A stretch of DNA of 12,595 nucleotides from assembly GCA_023450775.1 (NCBI GenBank), contig JAEXGP010000001.1, positions 1 to 12,595 of the forward strand, written 5' to 3'. The notes beneath the pieces are model-generated. The model saw only the letters and a program-made list of their open reading frames with translations. It was not told the DNA's origin and searched no databases. The DNA is from Actinomycetes bacterium (GTDB taxonomy: Bacteria; Actinomycetota; Acidimicrobiia; Acidimicrobiales; Microtrichaceae). Of this stretch, positions 6,775-12,595 are shown in pieces. The stretch's first letter is position 1. The number at the start of each line of letters is the position of its first letter. Made by a program: the position numbers and the translations under genes.

Positions 6775-7881
6775 TCAGGCCAGCTCCTGGGTGGAGGCCA
6801 CCCTGCCGCGGCCGCGGAGCGCGTCGACCAGCGCGTGGGCCTGCTCGGTCGACACGACGAGCGAGAGCAGGCCGCGCCGCTCGCCCGCGGCGTGCACGAC
6901 CTCGATGTCGTAGACGTTGACGCCGAGCTCGGTGGCCAGCGTGGTGACGGCGGCCAGCTCGCCCGGCTGGTCGGGGATGGCCACCCGGACCTCGGAGAGC
7001 TCCTCGGCGGGCGGGGCACCCGTCGGCAGGTTGCGGCGGGCGACCTGCGCGGCGAGCAGGCGCTCCCGCAGCTCGTCGGCGTCGCCGCGGTCGACCACGT
7101 CGCGCATGGCGCCCAGCCGGCCGATGAGGTCGTCGAGGACGTCGAGGATGGCCGACCGGTTGTCGTCGCAGATGTCGAGCCAGATGGCGGCGTCGCCGGC
7201 GGCGATGCGGGTCATGTCCCGGAAGCCGCCCGCGGCGAGCCGCAGCAGCGCCGCCTCCTGCTCCGCCCGCTGGGCGGCGAGGCCCATGAGGGTGACCGCC
7301 GTCAAGTGCGGGACGTGCGACACGGTCGCCACGAGACGGTCGTGGTCCTCGGGGGCGAGCGTGACCACATCGGCGCCGAGCGACCGCACCACGCTGTGCA
7401 CCAGCGCCTGCGCCGCGGGGTCGGTGGACTCGGTGGGCGTCAGCACCCAGGTGCTGCCCTCGAACATGTCCGCCCGGGAGCCGGCGACGCCCTGGGCCTC
7501 GGAGCCCGCCATCGGATGCCCGCCCACGAACCGCGAGTGCGGGAGCGCGGCGGCGACGGGCGACTTCACACTGCCCACGTCGGTGACGACCCCGCCGTCG
7601 GCGAGCGCGGCCCGTGCGGCATCGGGGACCGCTCCGACGGGCACGGCCACGAAGGTGATCTCGGCGTCGGGGTCGCTGCCGACCTCGTCGAGCGCGCCGG
7701 CGTCCAGGGCGGCGGTGGCACGTGCCGGCTCGCGGTCGGTCCCGGTCACGTGCCAGCCCCTGGCCCGGAGGGCTTTGCCGATCGACGCGCCGATCAGGCC
7801 CGTGCCCACCAGCCCGGCCCGGCGCCGGGCAGTGCCGCTGCCCGGCTCGGCGAGCCCTCCGGCAGCGTCCCCGGTGCTCAC
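6775..7881 (-). CDS. tyrA: Prephenate dehydrogenase with C-terminal ACT domain
   Basis: TyrA oxidatively decarboxylates prephenate to 4-hydroxyphenylpyruvate in tyrosine synthesis. From GTG 7881 the product has 368 residues. A Rossmann NAD(P) site (GLVGTGLIGASIG, residues 23-35) is followed by TDVGSVKSP, GGHPMAGSE and the catalytic-type His189 in VSHVPHL, then the helical GGFRDMTRIAAGD region. Residues ~298-368 form an ACT domain (IPDQPGELAAVTTLA), the kind that binds an amino acid for feedback control, here probably tyrosine. The frame is open upstream, but that stretch lies inside aroH. The GTG shares four bases (GTGA) with the aroH stop, implying translational coupling. The chorismate mutase needed to feed it is the separate upstream gene rather than a fused domain. 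Confidence 0.95.
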   Translation of the reverse strand: MSTGDAAGGLAEPGSGTARRRAGLVGTGLIGASIGKALRARGWHVTGTDREPARATAALDAGALDEVGSDPDAEITFVAVPVGAVPDAARAALADGGVVTDVGSVKSPVAAALPHSRFVGGHPMAGSEAQGVAGSRADMFEGSTWVLTPTESTDPAAQALVHSVVRSLGADVVTLAPEDHDRLVATVSHVPHLTAVTLMGLAAQRAEQEAALLRLAAGGFRDMTRIAAGDAAIWLDICDDNRSAILDVLDDLIGRLGAMRDVVDRGDADELRERLLAAQVARRNLPTGAPPAEELSEVRVAIPDQPGELAAVTTLATELGVNVYDIEVVHAAGERRGLLSLVVSTEQAHALVDALRGRGRVASTQELA

Positions 7882-8249
7882 TTCGGCAGGTCGTCGCGCA
7901 GGTCGCGTGCGTCCTGCAGGTAGACGTGGTGCAGGTCGGCCCGGGAACGGGTCGAGTTGAACTGCATGAGCACGCGGATGCACAGCGGCTTGGCCCCGAC
8001 GATGTCGAGCTCCTGCGCGCAGATGAGGGGCACGTCGCCCATGCCCAGCTGCCGGGCCGCCAGGGCCGGGAACGCGCTGTGCACGTCGGGCGTGGCGGTG
8101 AACAGGATCGAGATCAGGTCGTCGTGGTCGATGCCGTTGGACCCGAGCATCTCGGTGAGCAGCTCTCGGACGCGCTCGAGCAGGTGATCCTTGTCGTCGC
8201 GGTCGAGGGTGGTCGCCCCGCGGAGGGCCAGCACGGAGGTGGTCGGCAC
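7878..8249 (-). CDS. aroH: Chorismate mutase, AroH class
   Basis: AroH rearranges chorismate to prephenate, the entry to phenylalanine and tyrosine. The 123-residue product is the length of the Bacillus subtilis AroH type, a trimeric pseudo-alpha/beta-barrel. Residues equivalent to its active site are all visible: Arg10 (LRGATT), Phe60 and Arg66 (SAFPALAARQ), Glu80 (CAQELD), Arg92 (CIRVLM) and Tyr110 (HHVYLQ). I chose GTG 8249 because the product then begins MPTTSVLALRGATT, as expected; the open frame further upstream is inside rluB. The start has no ribosome site but has TAACCT 7 nt ahead. It overlaps tyrA by 4 nt and starts 10 nt after rluB. Confidence 0.95.
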   Translation of the reverse strand: MPTTSVLALRGATTLDRDDKDHLLERVRELLTEMLGSNGIDHDDLISILFTATPDVHSAFPALAARQLGMGDVPLICAQELDIVGAKPLCIRVLMQFNSTRSRADLHHVYLQDARDLRDDLPK

Positions 8250-8256
8250 GGCGGCG

Positions 8257-8262
8257 AGGTTA
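8257..8262 (-). promoter_or_regulatory. Possible internal -10 (TAACCT) for aroH, overlapping the rluB stop
   Basis: On the minus strand TAACCT begins with the TAA stop of rluB and ends 7 nt before the aroH GTG, a leaderless spacing. Because a stop codon already supplies TA, only the final T is independent evidence. It would let the aroH-tyrA-aroA block be transcribed separately from scpAB-rluB. Confidence 0.35.
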
Positions 8263-9090
8263 CCCGGCGGGTTCGCCGGGCCCGGAACCCGTTCCGCGCT
8301 CGGATCGGCCGGCCGATGCGCCGCCCGATCGGGCGGCGCGGTCGGCCGGTTCGGGCGCGGGACCCGCCGCACGCTCGAGCGCCCGGACCTCGTCGCGCGT
8401 GAGCTCCCTCCACTCCCCCGGGGCCAGGTGCGGGTCGCGGAGCGGTCCGATCCGGGTCCGGACCAGGCGGACGACGGGGTGCCCGACGGCCTCGCACATC
8501 CTCCGGACCTGCCGGTTGCGGCCCTCGTGGATCGTCAGGCGCAGCACCCCGGGCTGCAGCTCCGACACCTTCGCCGGCGCCGTCATGCCGTCGTCGAGCT
8601 CGACGCCCTCGCGGAGCCGGCGCAGCACCCCTCGCCCGGGCCGCCCCTCCACCTCCGCGACGTACTCCTTCTCCACGCCGAAGCTCGGGTGCGTCAGCCG
8701 GTGGGTCAGCACGCCGTCGTTGGTGAGCAGCAGGAGCCCTTCGGTGTCCATGTCCAGCCGACCGACGGGATGGACCCTGGGCTCGGCGGGCACGGCGTCG
8801 AGCACGGTCGGGCGCCCGTGGGTGTCGGCGGCCGTGGTGACGACCCCGGCCGGCTTGTTGAGCAGGTAGTGCACCAGGCCGGGCGCCACGCCGATGGGCG
8901 TGCCGTCGACGGCGACCTCCTGGTCCTCGACGCGGACCCGGGCGCCGAGCACGGCGACCCTGCCGTCGATCGTGACGCGGCCCTCGTCGATGAGGTCCTC
9001 GCACACCCGGCGGCTGCCGAACCCCGCGCGGGCCAGCACCTTCTGCAGGCGCTCGCCCTCGTCCGCCGGATCGGCCGGCACGTCGGTCAC
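8260..9090 (-). CDS. rluB: rRNA pseudouridine synthase, RluB/RsuA family
   Basis: The 276-residue enzyme isomerises a uridine in rRNA, most likely in 23S rRNA as for RluB. An S4 RNA-binding domain (residues 13-60, ERLQKVLARAGFGSRR) precedes the catalytic domain. NKPAGVVTT (78-86) and GRLDMDTEGLLLLTNDG contain the catalytic Asp113; EGRNRQVRRM and VVRLVRTRIGPL are also typical. About 35 C-terminal residues are Gly/Ala/Arg/Ser-rich and not part of the fold; their DNA holds two perfect palindromes. The GTG start shares GTGA with the scpB stop. The scpA-scpB-rluB order is widespread in Gram-positive bacteria and supports this assignment. Which uridine is modified cannot be read from the sequence. 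Confidence 0.93.
   Translation of the reverse strand: MTDVPADPADEGERLQKVLARAGFGSRRVCEDLIDEGRVTIDGRVAVLGARVRVEDQEVAVDGTPIGVAPGLVHYLLNKPAGVVTTAADTHGRPTVLDAVPAEPRVHPVGRLDMDTEGLLLLTNDGVLTHRLTHPSFGVEKEYVAEVEGRPGRGVLRRLREGVELDDGMTAPAKVSELQPGVLRLTIHEGRNRQVRRMCEAVGHPVVRLVRTRIGPLRDPHLAPGEWRELTRDEVRALERAAGPAPEPADRAARSGGASAGRSERGTGSGPGEPAG
8304..8339. repeat. Two abutting perfect palindromes in the rluB 3' tail
   Basis: ATCGGCCGGCCGAT (8304-8317, 14 bp) is followed directly by a 22-bp perfect palindrome (8318-8339) whose half is GCGCCGCCCGA. They lie in the non-conserved tail of rluB, about 40-80 nt before its stop. In RNA either could form a strong hairpin, perhaps attenuating read-through into aroH or protecting the upstream mRNA. 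GC-rich low-complexity coding DNA raises the chance of coincidence, but 22 bp is long. Confidence 0.6.
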
Positions 9091-10079
9091 TCGCCGAAGG
9101 GCGAGTGGCGCTGGCTCGTCGGGTCGTCGGCGGGCGAGCCGTCCTCGACCAGGTCGTCGACGGAGATCACGACCTCGCCGGTGATGTCGACCACCTCGTC
9201 CGCGGAATCGGCGGGACCGTCGACCGCGTCGCCGGACGCCCCACCGTCCTGCCCGCCGGCGTCGGGGGACGCACCGTCGTCCTGGGCGGCGGTGTCGCCG
9301 GGCTCGGCCTCGGCCCGCAGGCCCTGCTCGAGCAGCTCGACCACGTCCGCCCCGGGGATGAAGTCGCCGAGCGACGGGAGCTCGTCCACGTCGTTCAGGC
9401 CCAGCTTCTCGAGGAACAGCGAGGTGGTCCCGAACATCGACGGCTGGCCGGGACCGGGGTCCTTGCCGACCTCGTCGATGTAGCCGCGCTGCTGGAGCGT
9501 GCGCATGACGCCGTCCACGTTCACGCCGCGGATCGCCGAGACCTGCGCCCGCGAGATCGGCTGCTTGTAGGCGACGATGGCCAACGTCTCGAGCGCGGCG
9601 GCCGACAGCCGGGCCGACTGCCCCGAGAGGATGAACCGCTCGACGTACGGCGAGAGGTCCTCGTGGCTCTGGAACCGCCACCCTCCGGCCACGCGCACGA
9701 GCTGGAAGCCCCGACCGTCCTCCTCGTAGGAGGCGGCGAGCCCGGCGAGGAGGTCCTCGACCTGCTGGGGCGAGCGCTCGACCAGCTGGCCCAGCAGCGC
9801 GGCCTCGATGGGCTGGTCCGCCACCATCAGCACGGCCTCGAGCGCACGGCGGGCCTCGTCGCCCAGCGGTGCGAGCTCCGACGTGTCCGCCACGGCCGCC
9901 GCAGCGTCGGCAGCGGCCTCGTCGACGGGCTCGGCCGCCTCGGTACCGACCTCGTCCACGGGCTCGGCCGCCCCGGCCGCTTCGGCCTCCGGCTGCTCGG
10001 GCTCGAAGGCAGACGCCGCCTGGACGTCCTGCCCGTCGTCGTCCGCGGCCTCCGGGCCGCCCTCGGTGTGCTCCGCCAT
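9087..10079 (-). CDS. scpB: Segregation and condensation protein B, with long acidic extensions
   Basis: ScpB is a dimeric winged-helix partner of ScpA in the SMC-ScpAB condensin that organises and separates chromosomes. The core lies at about residues 77-240 of 330: RRALEAVLMVADQPI, FQLVRVAGGWRFQ, the strongly conserved LSAAALETLAIVAYKQPISR and IRGVNVDGVMRTL, then MFGTTSLFLEKLGL. The usual length is about 180-250, so the ~76-residue N-terminus (Ala/Glu/Asp/Pro, with a repeated EPVDE) and ~90-residue acidic C-terminus are additions, probably disordered. I chose the ATG at 10079, one base after the scpA stop; an in-frame ATG at 10097 would overlap scpA by 17 nt. The stop overlaps the rluB start. 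Confidence 0.93.
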   Translation of the reverse strand: MAEHTEGGPEAADDDGQDVQAASAFEPEQPEAEAAGAAEPVDEVGTEAAEPVDEAAADAAAAVADTSELAPLGDEARRALEAVLMVADQPIEAALLGQLVERSPQQVEDLLAGLAASYEEDGRGFQLVRVAGGWRFQSHEDLSPYVERFILSGQSARLSAAALETLAIVAYKQPISRAQVSAIRGVNVDGVMRTLQQRGYIDEVGKDPGPGQPSMFGTTSLFLEKLGLNDVDELPSLGDFIPGADVVELLEQGLRAEAEPGDTAAQDDGASPDAGGQDGGASGDAVDGPADSADEVVDITGEVVISVDDLVEDGSPADDPTSQRHSPFGE

Positions 10080-10080
10080 C

Positions 10081-10860
10081 TCAGCCACCGTAGGCATCGA
10101 CCAGGTCGAGGTCGTCCGCGCCCACGTCGGACCCGGCGACCCACACCACCTGGATGTCGCCGAAGGTCTCGGGCTGGTCCAGGTCCACGAGCCCCTGCTT
10201 GAAGAGCTCGAGGATGGCGAGGAAGTGCACGACCACGTCCAGGCGGTCGACGAGCGACGCCGTCAGCTCCCGGAACGACACCCGGCCGCGGCTCGGCAGC
10301 TCGGCGCAGAGGTCGGCGACGGTGTCGATGACGCTCGTGCGGATGGGCGCGACGTGGAAGAGGTCGATCGTGGGGACCGGCTTGGGCGTGAGCGCACGCT
10401 GGTACGCCGCCAGCAGGTGGTCGGGGGTGACGCCCTCGAGCATGTCGGGGGCGAGGTCCCAGAAGCGGTCGTCGGGTCCGGCGGTGCGGGGCACCGACCG
10501 GGCGGCCGCCGCGTGCAGCGCCGAGAGCATGCCGGCGGCGTCCTTGAACGTCTTGCACTCCAGCAGGCGCGCCAGGAGCAGGTCCCGCTCCTCCCAGAGC
10601 GAGAGGTCCTCGTCCACGTCGACGTCGTCGTCGCCGGGCAGTAGGCGCTTGGTCTTGAGCTCGACCAGCGTGGCGGCGATCAGCAGGAACTCGGTCGCCA
10701 CCTCCAGGTCGAGCTGCTCCATGCGGTTGAGCTCGGCCAGGTAGGCGTCGACGATCGTGGACAGCGAGATGTCGTACAGGTCCACCTGCTCGCGCAGGAT
10801 CAGGTGCAGCAGCAGGTCGAACGGACCCTGGAACACCGGAGTGGTGACGGCGTAGCCCAC
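10081..10860 (-). CDS. scpA: Segregation and condensation protein A (kleisin)
   Basis: ScpA is the kleisin that bridges SMC head domains and binds ScpB. The 259-residue product begins with the signature FQGPFDLLLHLILREQVDLY (residues 9-28). It continues with the DISLSTIVDAYLAEL and TEFLLIAATLVELKTKRLLP helices, an acidic linker (DDDVDVDED), and a C-terminal winged helix (RGRVSFRELTASL to GDIQVVW) that contacts the other SMC head. GTG 10860 leaves only eight residues before the signature and has TACGAT 8 nt ahead without a ribosome site; the open frame upstream is not kleisin-like. It is the first gene of the eight-gene operon and is divergent from trpS across 194 nt. It is followed by scpB after one base. 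Confidence 0.94.
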   Translation of the reverse strand: MGYAVTTPVFQGPFDLLLHLILREQVDLYDISLSTIVDAYLAELNRMEQLDLEVATEFLLIAATLVELKTKRLLPGDDDVDVDEDLSLWEERDLLLARLLECKTFKDAAGMLSALHAAAARSVPRTAGPDDRFWDLAPDMLEGVTPDHLLAAYQRALTPKPVPTIDLFHVAPIRTSVIDTVADLCAELPSRGRVSFRELTASLVDRLDVVVHFLAILELFKQGLVDLDQPETFGDIQVVWVAGSDVGADDLDLVDAYGG

Positions 10861-10868
10861 GAAGGGAC

Positions 10869-10874
10869 ATCGTA
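10869..10874 (-). promoter_or_regulatory. Putative -10 (TACGAT) of the scpA operon
   Basis: On the minus strand TACGAT lies 8 nt before the scpA GTG, identical in sequence and spacing to the trpS hexamer on the other side of the divergent region. No ribosome site intervenes, so the mRNA is probably leaderless or nearly so. No clear -35 box is seen. Confidence 0.55.
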
Positions 10875-10960
10875 GACCTGATCGCGCCCTGCAAGTCACA
10901 CGCCTGTCATTTGGTGGCTGTGGGTGGGCGCCCCCTCCCCCGCTCCGGCCACCGAGCCGT

Positions 10961-11011
10961 GCGTTCTGTTCCACCTCTTCGACGCCGCAGCGTCGAAATG
11001 GTGGAACGAAA
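10961..11011. repeat. Palindromic repeat, copy 1 (upstream of trpS)
   Basis: The core palindrome is 10968-11007: outer arms GTTCCACC/GGTGGAAC (8 bp), inner arms TTCGACGC/GCGTCGAA (8 bp), a 2x2 mismatch between them and a CGCA loop. Conserved flanks GCGTTCT (left) and GAAA (right) extend similarity to the copy at 12060-12110. It lies 47 nt before trpS, upstream of where a -35 box would be, and about 108 nt before scpA. Being between divergent starts, it is not a normal terminator. It could be an operator, a cis-acting RNA structure or a dispersed REP-like element. Confidence 0.8.
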
Positions 11012-11040
11012 GGCGGTCGGGGCGGCCGGGGCCCGCCCGG

Positions 11041-11046
11041 TACGAT
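11041..11046 (+). promoter_or_regulatory. Putative -10 (TACGAT) of trpS
   Basis: TACGAT is followed by 8 nt (CGCCCGCC) and the trpS ATG at 11055. There is no Shine-Dalgarno sequence, so a leaderless or nearly leaderless transcript is likely. The hexamer is the same as that ahead of scpA. Confidence 0.55.
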
Positions 11047-11054
11047 CGCCCGCC

Positions 11055-12038
11055 ATGCCCCGCGTCTTCTCCGGCATCCAGCCGACCGGCGACCTGCACC
11101 TCGGCAACCTGCTGGGGGCCGTCCGGAACTGGGTCCAGGACCAGCACCACGCCGACAGCTTCTACTGCATCGTCGACCTCCATGCCCTGACCGTCCCCAA
11201 GGAGCCGGGCGAGGTCGGCAGCAACACCCTGGAGATGGCGCAGACGCTGCTCGCCTGCGGGCTGGACCCCGACGTGTGCACGCTCTTCGTGCAGAGCCAC
11301 GTGAGGGAGCACACCGAGCTGGCCTGGCTGCTCCAGTGCGTGACGAGCATGGGCGAGCTGCGGCGCATGACCCAGTTCAAGGACAAGTCCGACAAGCAGG
11401 ACTTCGTCTCGGCCGGGCTGTTCACCTACCCGGCGCTGCAGGCCGCCGACATCCTCCTGTACGACACCGACCGCGTGCCCGTCGGCGAGGACCAGCGCCA
11501 GCACATCGAGCTGACCCGCGACGTGGCCGAGCGCTTCAACTCTCGCTACGGCGACACGTTCGTCCTGCCCGAGGCCACGATCCCCCGCGCCGGCGCCCGC
11601 GTGATGGACCTGCAGGAGCCGACCGACAAGATGTCCAAGTCGGCCGCGTCGGACGCAGGCGTCGTGTACCTCATGGAAGACCTCGCCGCGACCGCCAAGA
11701 AGTTCAAGCGGGCGGTGACCGACTCCGACGGTGAGGTGCGCTACGACCCGGCCGGCAAGCCTGGCGTGTCGAACCTGCTGTCGATCCTGGGGGCCGTCAC
11801 CGACCGCAGCCCCGAGGACGTCGCCGAGACCTACTCCCAGTACGGGCCGCTCAAGGTCGACACCGCCGAGGCGGTCGTCGAGTTGCTGCGGCCCATCCAG
11901 GAGCGCTTCCACGAGCTTGCCGACGACCCGGCCGGCACCGGCGAGCTGCTGGCGATCGGCGCCGAGAAGGCGCAGGTCGTGGCGAGTGACGTGTACGCCC
12001 GCGCCGTCGAGCACATCGGGCTCCTCCCCCGCGCCTGA
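11055..12038 (+). CDS. trpS: Tryptophanyl-tRNA synthetase
   Basis: TrpS charges tRNA-Trp in the cytoplasm. The 327-residue product is the normal bacterial class Ic size. It begins MPRVFSGIQPTGDLHLGN, where HLGN (residues 15-18) is the HIGH motif, and has KMSKS at residues 192-196 in the context EPTDKMSKSAA. Other family blocks are CIVDLHALT, QMAT-like LRRMTQFKDKS, YPALQAADILLY, VPVGEDQRQHIELTRD and a C-terminal anticodon-binding helical domain. The frame is open further upstream, but the ATG at 11055 gives the expected N-terminus and follows a TANNNT hexamer. The gene stands alone between divergent scpA and the convergent HD-domain gene, with a related palindrome on each side, which raises the question of whether its expression is controlled through them. 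Confidence 0.97.
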   Translation: MPRVFSGIQPTGDLHLGNLLGAVRNWVQDQHHADSFYCIVDLHALTVPKEPGEVGSNTLEMAQTLLACGLDPDVCTLFVQSHVREHTELAWLLQCVTSMGELRRMTQFKDKSDKQDFVSAGLFTYPALQAADILLYDTDRVPVGEDQRQHIELTRDVAERFNSRYGDTFVLPEATIPRAGARVMDLQEPTDKMSKSAASDAGVVYLMEDLAATAKKFKRAVTDSDGEVRYDPAGKPGVSNLLSILGAVTDRSPEDVAETYSQYGPLKVDTAEAVVELLRPIQERFHELADDPAGTGELLAIGAEKAQVVASDVYARAVEHIGLLPRA

Positions 12039-12059
12039 CACCGTTCCTTCTCCCCTCCG

Positions 12060-12110
12060 GCGTTCTGTTCCACCGCGTCGACGCTGGAGCGTCGAAAAGG
12101 TGGAACGAAA
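12060..12110. repeat. Palindromic repeat, copy 2 (downstream of trpS); possible bidirectional terminator
   Basis: The core is 12067-12106: outer arms GTTCCACC/GGTGGAAC identical to copy 1, inner arms TCGACGC/GCGTCGA and a TGGA loop. The left CGTTCT and right GAAA flanks are also conserved. It begins 22 nt after the trpS stop and ends 29 nt before the HD-gene stop on the other strand, so here it could terminate both transcripts. The loop and the spacer triplets differ from copy 1 while both arms are kept. A shared role with copy 1 is uncertain because the contexts differ. Confidence 0.8.
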
Positions 12111-12138
12111 TCGGGACCGGCGGTGGGCGGGACGGCGC

Positions 12139-12595
12139 TCAGAGCTCGCCGTCGTCGGCCTGGACGAGCAGCCGTCCGACCTCGACCGGCACCGTCCAGC
12201 GCTCCTCGGGCTCGTGGTGCTGCGCCGCCCACGCCACGACGCGCTCGTCGGAACCGGCCATGCGCAACAGGTCGGCGCCGAGCTCGGGGTACTGCAGGTA
12301 GAGCCCGACCTTGCGCGTGAAGCCGCGGGTGTCGGCCCACGACGCCGCCATGTCGTGGCCGCCGACCCACCCCGACAGCGTGGCCACGGCCCGCCCGTAG
12401 GTGCCCAGTCCGGCCACCGACTTGCCGACGTCGTGCAGCAGCGCGGCGGCGACGATCCAGCGCGCCTCGTCGTCCTCGGCCGAGAGTTCCAGCCGGTCCA
12501 GGTGTGCGACCACCGCGCGGGCCACGCCGACCGCGTGCCGGCGGTCCACCGGCGACATCCGCCGGAACGCCGCCACCTCGCGCTCGCCGAGCCAG
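12139..12595 (-). CDS. HD-domain hydrolase, 5' end missing (runs off right edge)
   Basis: This is the last 151 residues of a protein whose frame stays open to the window edge. HD-superfamily metal ligands are visible: His in DRRHAVGVA, His-Asp in ALLHDVGK, further histidines in GGHDMAA and AQHHEPEERW, and Asp in VQADDGEL near the end. HD proteins are usually metal-dependent phosphohydrolases acting on nucleotides or cyclic dinucleotides; the substrate here cannot be read. A GTG at 12576 could be a start, but residues before it (WLGERE) continue smoothly into the family-like sequence, so the true start is probably outside. The gene converges on trpS, with palindrome copy 2 between them. Confidence 0.8.
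   Translation of the reverse strand, partial: WLGEREVAAFRRMSPVDRRHAVGVARAVVAHLDRLELSAEDDEARWIVAAALLHDVGKSVAGLGTYGRAVATLSGWVGGHDMAASWADTRGFTRKVGLYLQYPELGADLLRMAGSDERVVAWAAQHHEPEERWTVPVEVGRLLVQADDGEL

Noticed and set aside
10961..11011. T-box leader for trpS
   Set aside because: GGTGGAACGA resembles part of the T-box sequence, but the element is a symmetrical hairpin that recurs downstream of trpS, there is no specifier stem, and trpS looks leaderless from 11041-11046, which would leave the element untranscribed.
10896..12041. 381-codon minus-strand open frame opposite trpS
   Set aside because: TrpS on the plus strand carries the HLGN and KMSKS motifs; the antisense frame has none.
10961..12110. 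trpS as a recently transposed cassette flanked by repeats
   Set aside because: The repeats are direct and only about 50 bp, there is no transposase or target duplication, and trpS composition matches its neighbours. Dispersed repeats or regulatory sites are more likely.
1..12595. New defence, toxin-antitoxin or biosynthetic system
   Set aside because: Nearly all genes are recognisable housekeeping families; no nuclease, transposase, CRISPR repeat or synthase cluster is present.

Overview
The window is a high-GC (about 70% by eye), gene-dense bacterial chromosome segment with many GTG starts and no mobile elements, CRISPR arrays, rRNA or tRNA genes. The protein families, codon use and TANNNT promoter style point to the Actinomycetota. 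The class Acidimicrobiia is my best guess, from the AroH/TyrA/AroA arrangement and the HD protein beside trpS, but a guess only. Almost everything is housekeeping DNA. No gap between genes exceeds 300 bases; the longest is the scpA-trpS divergent region (194 nt).

Layout from left to right. (1) The 5' two thirds of a DUF512/radical-SAM protein, minus strand, runs off the left edge. (2) Divergent from it is an exported alpha/beta-hydrolase, probably a lipoprotein (plus). (3) ispH, last step of the MEP isoprenoid pathway (plus). (4) A 130-residue four-helix CopD-like membrane protein (plus). (5) An eight-gene minus-strand run, read right to left: scpA, scpB, rluB, aroH, tyrA, aroA, cmk, plsC. 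Its genes overlap by 4 nt or are separated by 1-11 nt, except for 67 nt before plsC, so it looks like one transcription unit with possible internal promoters. (6) trpS (plus), divergent from scpA. (7) The 3' part of an HD-domain hydrolase (minus), convergent with trpS and running off the right edge.

The large operon joins chromosome organisation (ScpA/ScpB partner SMC), ribosome maturation (RluB), the shikimate to tyrosine/phenylalanine branch (AroA makes the chorismate precursor EPSP, AroH converts chorismate to prephenate, TyrA oxidises prephenate), CMP/dCMP phosphorylation (Cmk) and phospholipid synthesis (PlsC). The neighbouring ispH and DUF512 genes fit the cmk-plsC-ispH and DUF512-der neighbourhoods known in other bacteria, here with ispH inverted and extra genes inserted.

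Non-coding signals stand out more than the genes. Two nearly identical 40-bp interrupted palindromes bracket trpS. A TANNNT -10 hexamer lies 6-8 nt before the start codon of several genes, the signature of leaderless mRNAs. A 15-bp-arm palindrome sits between ispH and the CopD-like gene. Two abutting perfect palindromes of 14 and 22 bp lie in the variable 3' tail of rluB. I see no convincing new defence or biosynthetic system. The flanking palindromes are the best candidate for something undescribed.
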